This document shows positions 16,871 to 25,410 of a DNA stretch of 64,000 bases, piece by piece; the first letter of the stretch is position 1; every line of letters starts with the position of its first letter. The DNA comes from Streptomyces neyagawaensis (GTDB lineage: Bacteria > Actinomycetota > Actinomycetes > Streptomycetales > Streptomycetaceae): the NCBI RefSeq assembly GCF_023516595.1, contig NZ_JAMGBG010000078.1, forward strand, positions 1 through 64,000, in the 5' to 3' direction. Below the pieces are notes generated by a model that did not search any database, was not told the DNA's origin, and was given only the letters and a program-made list of their open reading frames with translations. Both the position numbers and the translations under genes were made by a program.

Positions 16871-18742
16871 TCACTCCCCCGCCGCGGACGTCGCCTTCAA
16901 CGCCAGCCACAGCTCCATCCGCACATCGGGATCGTCCAGCGACCGCCCGAGGATCTCCTCCACCCGCCGCATCCGGTACCGCAACGTATGTCGATGCACC
17001 CCGAGATCCGCCGCAGCCGCGTCCCACTGCCCGTGCCGCGACAGCCACGCCCGCAACGAGGCGACCAGATCCCCCCGCCCGGTCGCGTCGTGCTCCCGCA
17101 GCGCGCGCAGCAGCCCGTCCGCGAAGGCCCGCACCGCGTCGTCCGCGAGCAGCGGCAGCACGGACCCCGCCGCCAGTTCCTCGTGTTCGACCAGGCACCG
17201 CCCCCGCCGCCGCGCCACCGACAGCGCCTGCTCGGCCTGCTTGTACGCGGCCGAGACCGCTATGGGCCCGGCAGGCGCGGAGAGGCCGACGACGAGTTCC
17301 TCCTCCTCGGAGAACGCGGATGCCGCGGCGGCGCCCGCGGCGGAGGCCGACAGGGGAGCCGGGCCCCCGCCGGGGCCCGCAGCCGAAACCGCGGGACCGG
17401 TCGCGGCCGGGGCGGCTCCCGAAGCCGCCGCCGACGTCCCGCCCGTACCGCCCCCGCCCCCCGCGCCCCGGGCGGTTCGCGCGGTCGCCGACCTTGTCGT
17501 CTCCAGCGCCCCCGCGAACTCCCCGCACGCGGCGACCGCCGCGCCCCCGTCCACGGCGAGCACGACGAGCCGCTCCCCCTCGGGCACGACGAGCACGGCT
17601 TCTCCGCCCCGCGCGGCCGCCGCCTCGACGACCTCGGCGAGCTGCGCGAGCGGATGGCCGTTCGCAGTGGCGGCGGCCAACGCGGCGGACCGGTACCGTC
17701 CGCTCTCCCGGCCGACCGCCCCGCCGCTCCCGGCGACGCCGGCGTTCCCGGTCGACGCACCGGTCGGGCCGACCGCGCCCTCCGCCCGCGCCCGGGCCGC
17801 CGACGCGGAGCCCGACTCGGCGAGGATCAGCCGGAACGGCGCGTCCAGCAGCTGCCCGTACAGATCCCCGGCGACGGCCCTCGCGTGGTCCGGCTCCCCG
17901 GCCAGCAGCATCCGCAGCACCGCCGCCCCGATCCGCTGCTCGGCGGCGTGCAACGAGCGCGACCTCTCCGTCGTCAGCGTCAGCAGCGCGATCGCGGAGT
18001 GGACGGCGTACCGCTCGGCGGTGCCCAGGGCGGCGGCCGTGCCGACGGCGAGCGCGGCGCGGGCCCTGCGCCCGGTGCCGAGGGAGTGCAGCTCGACGCG
18101 GTCCTCGCCGCCGACGACCGCGCTGGCCGGGGCGGGCCGGTCCCGCAGCCGTTCGACGTCGGCGGTGAGCCGCCCGGCCCGCCGCTCCGCCCAGTCGGGC
18201 GCCGCGGCCACCACGGCACCGGAGGCGTCGTACAGCGCGGCCCACCCGTCGACCTGTGAGGCGAGCGCGGCGAGCACCCCCTCGGGACCGGCGCCCAGCG
18301 CCTGCTTGGTGAGTTCGCGCTGTGCGGCGAAGCCCGCCGTCACCGCCCGGTACTGGTCGGCGGCGATGGCCGCCGACACCGCCTTGCTGATGGCGAGGAA
18401 GGGCGTGCGCCGGGGCACTTCCAGCAGGGGCAGTCCTTCGGCGTCCGCCGCCTCGACGAGCGCCTCGGGGACCTCCTCGTAGTTCACCCCGACGGCGAAG
18501 CCGAGCCCGACGACCCCGGCTCCCACCAGCCGCCGTACATAGCGCCGCATCTCCTGCGGATCCTCCGCGTCCAGCTTGAGCGCGGTGATCAGCAGCAGTT
18601 CACCGCCCTCCATGTACGGGACGGGGTCGGCGAGCTCGCTGACGTGGGCCCAGCGGACGGGCACGTCCAGGCGGTCCCCGCCCGCCCGCACGGTCAGCTT
18701 GAGCGCGGAGTGGTGGACGAGCGAGGCGAGCGTCGGGGGCAT
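16871..18742 (-). CDS. PucR-family transcriptional regulator
   Basis: This 623-residue protein has the PucR N-terminal sensor domain (about 8-130) and a C-terminal helix-turn-helix (about 565-612, RHGQWDAAAADLGVHRHTLRYR). A GGDEF-like middle is interrupted by a Gly/Ala/Pro-rich stretch (about 410-470), probably a disordered linker. PucR proteins control purine, GABA or other nitrogen-source genes and usually act close to where they are encoded. Its neighbours, the dehydrogenase downstream and gabT upstream, are the likely targets. The ATG at 18742 has GAAGG six bases before it. Confidence 0.88.
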   Translation of the reverse strand: MPPTLASLVHHSALKLTVRAGGDRLDVPVRWAHVSELADPVPYMEGGELLLITALKLDAEDPQEMRRYVRRLVGAGVVGLGFAVGVNYEEVPEALVEAADAEGLPLLEVPRRTPFLAISKAVSAAIAADQYRAVTAGFAAQRELTKQALGAGPEGVLAALASQVDGWAALYDASGAVVAAAPDWAERRAGRLTADVERLRDRPAPASAVVGGEDRVELHSLGTGRRARAALAVGTAAALGTAERYAVHSAIALLTLTTERSRSLHAAEQRIGAAVLRMLLAGEPDHARAVAGDLYGQLLDAPFRLILAESGSASAARARAEGAVGPTGASTGNAGVAGSGGAVGRESGRYRSAALAAATANGHPLAQLAEVVEAAAARGGEAVLVVPEGERLVVLAVDGGAAVAACGEFAGALETTRSATARTARGAGGGGGTGGTSAAASGAAPAATGPAVSAAGPGGGPAPLSASAAGAAAASAFSEEEELVVGLSAPAGPIAVSAAYKQAEQALSVARRRGRCLVEHEELAAGSVLPLLADDAVRAFADGLLRALREHDATGRGDLVASLRAWLSRHGQWDAAAADLGVHRHTLRYRMRRVEEILGRSLDDPDVRMELWLALKATSAAGE

Positions 18743-18931
18743 CGGGCCTTCAGAACGGGTCGGAATCTACTCGGAGCGGCGTCGCGTCGGGGCATCGGGA
18801 TCCCGGTCGGGTCGGCGATCACCGTCGTACGTTTTGGCCGCCGCGTATGAACGGCCAGTACCGATTCTGCCTCACCGTACGGTCACCGCGCGCCCCTCAC
18901 GCCCGATCCCGCGCCCCTTCCGCCCCCATGA

Positions 18932-18961
18932 CCTTCGAATGCCTCCGATGGCATCCGAAGG
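18932..18961 (-). terminator. Stem-loop after the VirD4-like ATPase gene
   Basis: A 12-bp stem with one mismatch (18932-18943 with 18950-18961) and a 6-nt loop sits 10 bp beyond the stop of the minus-strand ATPase gene. Confidence 0.7.
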
Positions 18962-18971
18962 CCTCCGTCGT

Positions 18972-21101
18972 TCAGCCCCGCAGGTTCACCAGCAGCGGTG
19001 GCGCGTGTTCGCCGCGGACGTCCGTCAGGGACAGCACCGCGTGGCCGGGCGGCACGGCGTGCGCCAGCTCGGACGCGGACCAGCGCTCCCGCTCGACCTG
19101 GCGCACGGTGACGGCGCGGGCGGTCGGCGCGGAGCCGGTGATCACCCGGCGCAACGCGTGCCATGCCTTGCCCGCCGGGGAGTCCGCGATGATCTGCCGG
19201 TCGGTGACGTCCCGCGCCTCGGTCCACTCCTTGCCCCAGACCTCGGCGAAGTCCTGGCCGTCCCACGGGGTGATCCCGGACAGCGCCATACGGCAGCCGG
19301 TCGCGCCGAGCAGCGGCCCGCGCAACGGCCGGGGCACGTCGTCGAGGGTGCGCAGGGTGAGGACCGTGCCCGCGTTGGCGGACCGCAGCCGCTGGATGCC
19401 GCGTACGGCCTCGGGGGTGATGACGCCCGTGGCGTCGTCCAGCACCAGGCACGCGAACAGCGAGCGGTCCTCCCGTACCGACACGCTCGCGGTGAACTGC
19501 GCGAGCACCAGCCGGGCCAGGATCCGCGAGGCGTCGGCGTGGCCGCGCTCGGGGAGGTCGATGCGGACCCGGACGGGATGGTCGAGCGCCCGGAGGGAGA
19601 ACGGCCGGGACTGGCCCGAGGTGTTGAAGAACCCGGCGAAGGCGGGCCGGTCCAGTAGGGCGACCCGGTCGGCGAGGACGGAGCCGACGTCACCGGGGTG
19701 CCCGAGCTGCCGCTCCCGCGCGTCCAGCTCCCGCAGCAGCGAGTCCTGCCCGGCGTCCTGGAGCGCCTGGCGCAGCTCGCCCAGCGGGCCGGGGGCGCCG
19801 TCGAGCAGCTGCCGCAGCTGCGGCACCGACGGGAACCGCCCGTGCACCGCCCGGAACGGGCCGAGCAGCTGCGCGAGCACGGTGGTCGAACGCCGGCTGT
19901 CGCCGCCGGGGTGCGGGTCGGCGAGGTCACCGACGAGCGCCTCGGCGAGGACGGCGGCCGCCTCGTCGGGGTCGGTGGTGCCGCCGTAGAGGTCCAGGTC
20001 GTACACGGACTCCGGGTTGCCGATGCGGACGACGACGTCGTAGGCGTCGACCGGACCGAGCCCCGCGCCCGCCGCGCCCACGACCACCACGGCGGCCCGG
20101 CCGGCCAGCGCGTGCAGGCACAGCGACTCGGCGACGGGCCACACGATGCCGCCGGTCTTCCCCGACCCGGCGGGGCCGACGGCCAGCAGGGACGTGCCCA
20201 GCAGTTCCGGGCCGAGGGCGAGGCCGGTGCCGCGGTAGGCGTACGGGTTGCGGGGGTCGTCGGCGGTCGTGCCGAGCCGGACCTGCCCGGTCACCATGTC
20301 GTGCTGCGCGAGCCGGCCCGGGAGGTCCCGCTCCCCCGACGGATGCAGACAGGCCGCCGCGCCGTCCTTCAGCACCGCGCCGGTGAACGTCGCCATGCTG
20401 TGCCGCCCACTGCGCACCCCCTGCCACGCCCGCATGATCCGTGCGTGATCCACATCCCGCATGAGCCCGGCCCGCGCCTCGGCACCGAGCCGGTCGGCGA
20501 CGTCGGTCGCACCGGCCTCCCTGAGCTGCGGCCATTCGGCGGGATCCCGCTCGGGCGGCGGCAGGACCTGCCGCTCACGGGGCTGTTTGAAGCGCGGGGC
20601 GCCGTACCGGCGCCAGACCTCGCCCCAGCGGCCGAGCCGCCCGACACCGATCATGATCGCCAGAGCGACGACGACGTACCAGACATAGCTGAGAACGACC
20701 GCGGAGTACGAGTGGGCAGGGGCCCAGGAGTCCGGGATCATCGCATAGAGCGGCACCAGCCACCAGCCGCCGAGATAGCCGTTCCAGAGCAGGGACCAGA
20801 TGAGCCAGCCGACGAGGAAGGCGATGACCGCGCCGCCGAGCAGCTGGCGGCCGGGCACGATCTCGGGCTCCTCCTCCGGCCTCGGCCGGTGGCCGAGCCG
20901 CCAGACGCCGGGCGCCGCGTCCGGCCTGGGTGTCCGCAGCCAGGTCAGGAAGGTGTTCCCGTCGGGCCTGGGCGGCGCTCCGGGCACGCTCGCGGGCATG
21001 GGAGGCAGCGGAGGCACCGCGGGCATCTCCGGCGACCCCGCCGGACGCGGCACAGGATTCGCATGCGTGCCCCGTGCGTCCCGCGTCCCGTCGCTGTTCA
21101 T
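18972..21101 (-). CDS. Membrane-anchored ATPase of the VirD4/TraG-like type
   Basis: The 709-residue protein has a Pro-rich N-terminus (1-65), two or more membrane helices (about 88-120 and 130-155) and an ATPase domain with Walker A GPAGSGKT at 309-316. A Walker B-like strand (CLVLDDATG, about 565) follows. The layout resembles coupling-type ATPases of the FtsK/TraG superfamily, but no relaxase, conjugation or type IV/VII secretion genes are adjacent. Similar stand-alone proteins are, to my knowledge, common in Streptomyces chromosomes without assigned function. It diverges from gabT across 271 bp that must contain both promoters. Confidence 0.7.
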   Translation of the reverse strand: MNSDGTRDARGTHANPVPRPAGSPEMPAVPPLPPMPASVPGAPPRPDGNTFLTWLRTPRPDAAPGVWRLGHRPRPEEEPEIVPGRQLLGGAVIAFLVGWLIWSLLWNGYLGGWWLVPLYAMIPDSWAPAHSYSAVVLSYVWYVVVALAIMIGVGRLGRWGEVWRRYGAPRFKQPRERQVLPPPERDPAEWPQLREAGATDVADRLGAEARAGLMRDVDHARIMRAWQGVRSGRHSMATFTGAVLKDGAAACLHPSGERDLPGRLAQHDMVTGQVRLGTTADDPRNPYAYRGTGLALGPELLGTSLLAVGPAGSGKTGGIVWPVAESLCLHALAGRAAVVVVGAAGAGLGPVDAYDVVVRIGNPESVYDLDLYGGTTDPDEAAAVLAEALVGDLADPHPGGDSRRSTTVLAQLLGPFRAVHGRFPSVPQLRQLLDGAPGPLGELRQALQDAGQDSLLRELDARERQLGHPGDVGSVLADRVALLDRPAFAGFFNTSGQSRPFSLRALDHPVRVRIDLPERGHADASRILARLVLAQFTASVSVREDRSLFACLVLDDATGVITPEAVRGIQRLRSANAGTVLTLRTLDDVPRPLRGPLLGATGCRMALSGITPWDGQDFAEVWGKEWTEARDVTDRQIIADSPAGKAWHALRRVITGSAPTARAVTVRQVERERWSASELAHAVPPGHAVLSLTDVRGEHAPPLLVNLRG

Positions 21102-21372
21102 CGCCTTGCCCCCTGACCAGCCGTTCCGTCCACCATCAGCGTGCCAATCTAACGCTCTCGCAAGGGGAGTTCACCGCATACGCGGCCGGGTGGGCCCGGA
21201 AGCTGCCGGTCCGTGACCCGAGCGGCCCCGTTCACCTCCGACAACGCGCCATGTCCACCACGGACAAGCGGACTCCGCAACAACGCCCACATGGAGCATG
21301 CCCACCACTCCTCCTCGGTCCTAGCCTGCGAGAAAAGAAGACAAGCGTCCGTAACGCCCCCAGGAGCCCCAC

Positions 21373-22707
21373 ATGAGCGCACTTCCGCAGGAGCGCCGCG
21401 TAGTCACCGCCATTCCCGGACCGAAGTCGCAGGAGCTGCAGGCACGTCGTACCGCCGCGGTGGCGGCGGGTGTGGGCTCCGTGCTGCCGGTGTTCACCGC
21501 GCGCGCGGGCGGCGGGATCATCGAGGACGTGGACGGCAACCGGCTGATCGACTTCGGCTCGGGCATCGCCGTGACGAGCGTCGGCGCCTCCGCCGAGGCC
21601 GTGGTCCGCCGGGCCTCCGCCCAGCTCCAGGACTTCACGCACACCTGTTTCATGGTCACGCCGTACGAGGGCTACGTGGCGGTCGCCGAGGCCCTCGCCG
21701 AGCTGACCCCGGGCGACCACGCCAAGAAGTCCGCCCTGTTCAACTCGGGCGCCGAGGCCGTCGAGAACGCCGTGAAGATCGCGCGTGCGTACACCAAGCG
21801 GCAGGCCGTCGTCGTGTTCGACCACGGCTACCACGGCCGCACCAACCTGACGATGGCGCTCACCGCCAAGAACATGCCGTACAAGCACGGCTTCGGCCCG
21901 TTCGCCCCCGAGGTGTACCGCGTGCCCGTCGCCTACGGCTACCGCTGGCCGACCGGCCCGGAGAACGCGGGCCCGGAGGCCGCCGCCCAGGCCATCGACC
22001 AGATCTCCAAGCAGGTCGGCGCGGAGAACGTCGCCGCGATCATCATCGAGCCGGTCCTCGGCGAGGGCGGCTTCATCGAGCCCGCCAAGGGCTTCCTCCC
22101 GGCCATCAGCAAGTTCGCCTCCGACAACGGCATCGTCTTCGTCGCCGACGAGATCCAGTCGGGCTTCTGCCGCACCGGCCAGTGGTTCGCGTGCGAGGAC
22201 GAGGGCATCGTCCCCGACCTGATCACCACCGCCAAGGGCATCGCCGGCGGTCTCCCGCTCGCCGCGGTGACCGGCCGCGCCGAGATCATGGACGCCGCCC
22301 ACGCGGGCGGCCTGGGCGGCACCTACGGCGGCAACCCGGTCGCCTGCGCGGGCGCCCTCGGCTCCATCGAGACGATGAAGGAGCTCGACCTCAACACCAA
22401 GGCCAAGCACATCGAGGCGATCATGAAGTCCCGCCTCACCGCCATGGCCGAGAAGTTCGACGTCATCGGCGACGTCCGGGGTCGCGGCGCCATGATCGCC
22501 ATCGAGCTGGTCAAGGACCGCACGACGAAGGAGCCGAACCCGGAGGCGACCGCCGCGCTGGCGAAGGCCTGCCACCAGGAGGGCCTGCTGGTCCTGACCT
22601 GTGGCACCTACGGCAACGTCCTGCGCTTCCTGCCGCCGCTGGTCATCGGCGAGGACCTCCTGAACGAGGGCCTCGACATCATCGAGCAGGCGTTCACCCG
22701 CGTCTGA
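21373..22707 (+). CDS. gabT: 4-aminobutyrate aminotransferase
   Basis: The 444-residue class III PLP enzyme matches GABA transaminases along its whole length. It has the cofactor-binding Asp-Glu in VADEIQSGFCRTG and the Schiff-base Lys288 in TTAKGIAGGLP. It transfers the amino group of GABA to 2-oxoglutarate, giving succinic semialdehyde and glutamate. The ATG at 21373 follows AGGAG by 6 bases. It would complete the polyamine-to-succinate route with the dehydrogenases and oxidoreductase in this window. The PucR regulator nearby is a candidate controller. Confidence 0.93.
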   Translation: MSALPQERRVVTAIPGPKSQELQARRTAAVAAGVGSVLPVFTARAGGGIIEDVDGNRLIDFGSGIAVTSVGASAEAVVRRASAQLQDFTHTCFMVTPYEGYVAVAEALAELTPGDHAKKSALFNSGAEAVENAVKIARAYTKRQAVVVFDHGYHGRTNLTMALTAKNMPYKHGFGPFAPEVYRVPVAYGYRWPTGPENAGPEAAAQAIDQISKQVGAENVAAIIIEPVLGEGGFIEPAKGFLPAISKFASDNGIVFVADEIQSGFCRTGQWFACEDEGIVPDLITTAKGIAGGLPLAAVTGRAEIMDAAHAGGLGGTYGGNPVACAGALGSIETMKELDLNTKAKHIEAIMKSRLTAMAEKFDVIGDVRGRGAMIAIELVKDRTTKEPNPEATAALAKACHQEGLLVLTCGTYGNVLRFLPPLVIGEDLLNEGLDIIEQAFTRV

Positions 22708-22788
22708 GCCTTCTCGCGAGCCTTCCTGCGGGCCCTCTGGCGAGAGCCCTCTCGCAAGCCTCTCGTGAGCCTCCGCGAGCCCCTGCGC
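22706..22788 (+). repeat. Degenerate short tandem repeat after gabT
   Basis: About seven imperfect copies of an 11-13-bp unit resembling GCCTCTCGCGA follow the gabT stop codon. Copies vary by several bases. They may be a decayed slippage repeat; no hairpin of terminator quality is obvious in the 290-bp gap to the next gene. Confidence 0.4.
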
Positions 22789-22997
22789 GCCCCCTGCCGG
22801 CCCCGCCCCGCACGGGGCGCGCATACGGAATCCCCCATCCGCCTCCGACGTCCCACGCTTCCCGGAACCGGAACGCGGCCCCGGATTCCGGTGCCTGTGG
22901 ACGAGCGTCGGAGGGCGTGAAGAAGGTGTGCAAAGTGCATGTCGGGTCGCGTTTTCACCTGTCGCCACCGCACGGCCTGCCGTAGGTTCTTGAGCAG

Positions 22998-23915
22998 ATG
23001 AGAGATACACCCCGCCCACAGGGAACTGTGGGCGACACCTGGTCGGGGCCTCCCCAGCTTCGCCCTGGTCGTGCCCTCGCGCACACACCCGGAGCTTCCG
23101 GCTCCGGATCTCCTCACCGATCGGATGGCCGCTCGCCCCAAACCCCCCGGGGCGCGCGGCACACCGATCCGGACGGCCGCTCTCGAACCACCCCCCCTGT
23201 TCGAGGGCGGCCGACCATTTCCTCCGGCCGTCGCGCCGGACTCCACAGCCTTCCCGGGCTCCCCGGACTCCTCCTTCTCGGCCTTCCGGGCCTTCTCTTC
23301 GCGCTGATCACCTGGCAAGTCGTCGCGGACGGCCCGCTGGCCCGCGCGGACGAACGCCTCAGCGACTCCCTCGTACGGCGTGGCGCGGCCGCGCAGTTCC
23401 TGGCCGACCTCGGCAATGTCACGGTCGCCGTGCCGGTGCTCGCGCTCGTCCTCGCCCACGTCGCGTGGCGCGCGCGTGCCACCGGTACGGACCACTGGTG
23501 GCGGCCCGCCGCCGGCGCCGCCGCGCTCATGGCGGCGGTACCGCTCTGGGTGGTCCCGCTGAAGGAGCTGGTCGCCCGCCCCGGCCCCGCGATCATGGGT
23601 CCGGGCACGGGTTTCTACCCTTCCGGCCACACCGCGACCGCCTCCGTGGCGTACGGCGCCGCCGTTCTGCTGCTCCTGCCCTGGCTGCGCGGCGCCCCGG
23701 CGCGCGGCGCGGCCGTCTGCTGCGCGGTCGTCGTCAACCTCGGCGTCGGTGCCGGCCTGGTGCGTCAGGGCTACCACTGGCCGCTCGACGTGGTGGCGAG
23801 CTGGTGCGTGTGCGCGATGCTCCTCACCGCGCTGAGCCGCTGGTCACGCCCCCGCTCCCGCACCCCGCGCCCCCACTCCCGTACCCCCGAGGGGACGGGC
23901 CTGGAGGAGCGGTAG
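22998..23915 (+). CDS. PAP2-family membrane phosphatase
   Basis: The C-terminal 220 residues contain five or six hydrophobic segments and the three PAP2 phosphatase motifs: KELVARP, PSGHT, and RQGYHWPLD. Such enzymes remove phosphate from phosphatidic acid or isoprenoid diphosphates at the membrane. The first 90 residues are low-complexity and rich in Arg/Pro/Ser. The start at ATG 22998 is therefore uncertain, and a later start or a frame problem near 23070-23300 is possible because another frame is also open there. The gene converges on the Dabb gene with only 23 bp between the stops. Confidence 0.75.
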   Translation: MRDTPRPQGTVGDTWSGPPQLRPGRALAHTPGASGSGSPHRSDGRSPQTPRGARHTDPDGRSRTTPPVRGRPTISSGRRAGLHSLPGLPGLLLLGLPGLLFALITWQVVADGPLARADERLSDSLVRRGAAAQFLADLGNVTVAVPVLALVLAHVAWRARATGTDHWWRPAAGAAALMAAVPLWVVPLKELVARPGPAIMGPGTGFYPSGHTATASVAYGAAVLLLLPWLRGAPARGAAVCCAVVVNLGVGAGLVRQGYHWPLDVVASWCVCAMLLTALSRWSRPRSRTPRPHSRTPEGTGLEER

Positions 23916-23938
23916 GGGAGCCCACGCCGACCCGCGCG

Positions 23939-24232
23939 TCAGGCCTCCACGTCGACGACGACCCAGTCGGCGATCTCCCGCCAGAGCTCGGCCGAGCGCT
24001 GGTGGAAGGGGTGGGTCAGGTAGCGGTCGACGGCGGGGATGTCGTCCAGGACTCCCTCGGCGTAGAAGTCGTAGGCGACGGCCCGGGTGGACACATTGCG
24101 TCCGCAGCGCCATGTATGGAGTCCGGGCACCTCGCTGCCCACCTTCGCGGTGGACTGCTCCGCCTCGACGGCGCGCGGGTCGTTCCAGTCGATTCCCGGC
24201 TTGAACCGGAACAGGACGACGTGGCGTATCAC
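23939..24232 (-). CDS. Dabb-domain (stress-responsive A/B barrel) small protein, last gene of the bac-like operon
   Basis: The 97-residue protein is a single Dabb ferredoxin-like barrel (IRHVVLFRFKPG at the N-terminus, FYAEGVLDDI, DRYLTHPFHQ). Members range from stress proteins to small cyclases such as olivetolic acid cyclase. The GTG start at 24232 shares GTGA with the stop codon of the aminotransferase gene, and GGGAG lies just upstream, so it is translated together with the anticapsin-type genes. Bacillus bac operons as I know them have no such gene. A role in the pathway or in handling its reactive product is possible but not shown. Confidence 0.8.
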   Translation of the reverse strand: MIRHVVLFRFKPGIDWNDPRAVEAEQSTAKVGSEVPGLHTWRCGRNVSTRAVAYDFYAEGVLDDIPAVDRYLTHPFHQRSAELWREIADWVVVDVEA

Positions 24233-25410
24233 AGCAGGTCTCCCGTGGATCGTGAGAAGGCGGCGAGCCGGGCGACGGCCTCGCGGAGGCGTTCCTCGGG
24301 GGCCAGCAGACTGACCCGTACGTATCCCTCGCCGTGCTCGCCGAACCAGTGGCCGGGGGCCACGGCGACCCTGGCCCGGGTGAGCAGGTCGTCGGCGAAC
24401 TCGGCGGACTTCTGGTGGGCGGGGATCGGCAGCCAGGCGAAGATCGACCGGGGGATGGCGACGGGCCATCCGGCGTCGCGCACCCCGGCGACGAAGAGGT
24501 CACGGCGTCGTTCGTAGACCGCCGTCAGCTCGTCGACGCAGTCCTGCGGGCCGGTGAGGGCCGCGACGGCGGCGCGCTGGATGAACGGCGGGAGCGAGAC
24601 GTAGTAGTGCTCCTGGAGGAGGTTGATCGCGGCGACGACGTCACGGTTGCCGACCACGGCTCCGACCCGCCAGCCGGCCATGTTGAACATCTTCGACAGC
24701 GAGATGAACTCGACCCCGACGTCCTTGGCCCCGTCCGTCTCCAGGAAGGAGACGGGCCGCTCACCGTCGAAGCCCAGTGCCCCGTAGGCGAAGTCGGACG
24801 CCACGATCACCTGGTGTTCGGCGGCGAAGCGGACGGTCTCGGCGTAGAAGTCCGGCGGGGCGGTCACCGATGTGGGGTTGTTGGGGTAGTTCAGGAACAT
24901 CAGCTTGGCCTGTGCGCGGGTGGCCGGGTCCAGCTCCGTGTAGTCGGGCAGGAAGCCGTTCTCCCTGTGCAGCGGCAGGGGGCGCATGTCCGCCCGGGCG
25001 AGGACCACGCCCGCCCAATAGTCCGGGAAAGCCGGGTCGGGCATCAGGCAGACGTCACCCGGGTCGAGGAAGCACTGGCTGATCTCCACCAGGCCGGCCT
25101 TGGCGCCGAACAGGATCGCGACCTCGGTCTCGGGGTCCAGACGGACCCCGTGGTGAGTCGCGTACCAGTCGCTGATCGCGGCCTTGAGTTCGAGCAGGCC
25201 GGAGAAGGAGCCGTAGCGGTGGGTGGCCGGGTCGAGGACCTCCCTGCGGAGCGCTTCCACGATGTGCGGCGGAGTCGGCAGGTCGGGGTTGCCCTGGCAC
25301 AGGTTGACGACGTCCTCGCCCGCGGCGACCATCTGGTCGATCCTGGCCACGGTCGTGGCGAAGGAGCTTCTGGGCAGGTCACGCAGCCTGCGCGCGGTCT
25401 CAGTCCTCAT
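24229..25410 (-). CDS. BacF-like class I/II aminotransferase
   Basis: The 393-residue PLP enzyme has the fold-type I motifs LNYPNNPT and the Schiff-base Lys in SLSKMFNMAGWRVG. In bacilysin synthesis BacF transaminates tetrahydro-4-hydroxyphenylpyruvate, giving the amino acid later converted to anticapsin; the operon context gives the same role here. By sequence alone it could also be an LL-diaminopimelate-type or alanine aminotransferase. The ATG at 25410 overlaps the exporter gene by 11 bp and follows GAAGG. The 3' end overlaps the Dabb gene (GTGA). Confidence 0.85.
   Translation of the reverse strand: MRTETARRLRDLPRSSFATTVARIDQMVAAGEDVVNLCQGNPDLPTPPHIVEALRREVLDPATHRYGSFSGLLELKAAISDWYATHHGVRLDPETEVAILFGAKAGLVEISQCFLDPGDVCLMPDPAFPDYWAGVVLARADMRPLPLHRENGFLPDYTELDPATRAQAKLMFLNYPNNPTSVTAPPDFYAETVRFAAEHQVIVASDFAYGALGFDGERPVSFLETDGAKDVGVEFISLSKMFNMAGWRVGAVVGNRDVVAAINLLQEHYYVSLPPFIQRAAVAALTGPQDCVDELTAVYERRRDLFVAGVRDAGWPVAIPRSIFAWLPIPAHQKSAEFADDLLTRARVAVAPGHWFGEHGEGYVRVSLLAPEERLREAVARLAAFSRSTGDLL

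Noticed and set aside
18972..21101. Evidence for a conjugative or integrative element around the VirD4-like ATPase
   Set aside because: No relaxase, integrase, transfer genes or attachment-site repeats are visible; neighbours are core metabolic genes.
22998..23300. Frameshift or separate small gene at the start of the PAP2 gene
   Set aside because: Two frames are open and low-complexity here, but sequence alone does not show which is used; I kept the single gene and flagged the start.
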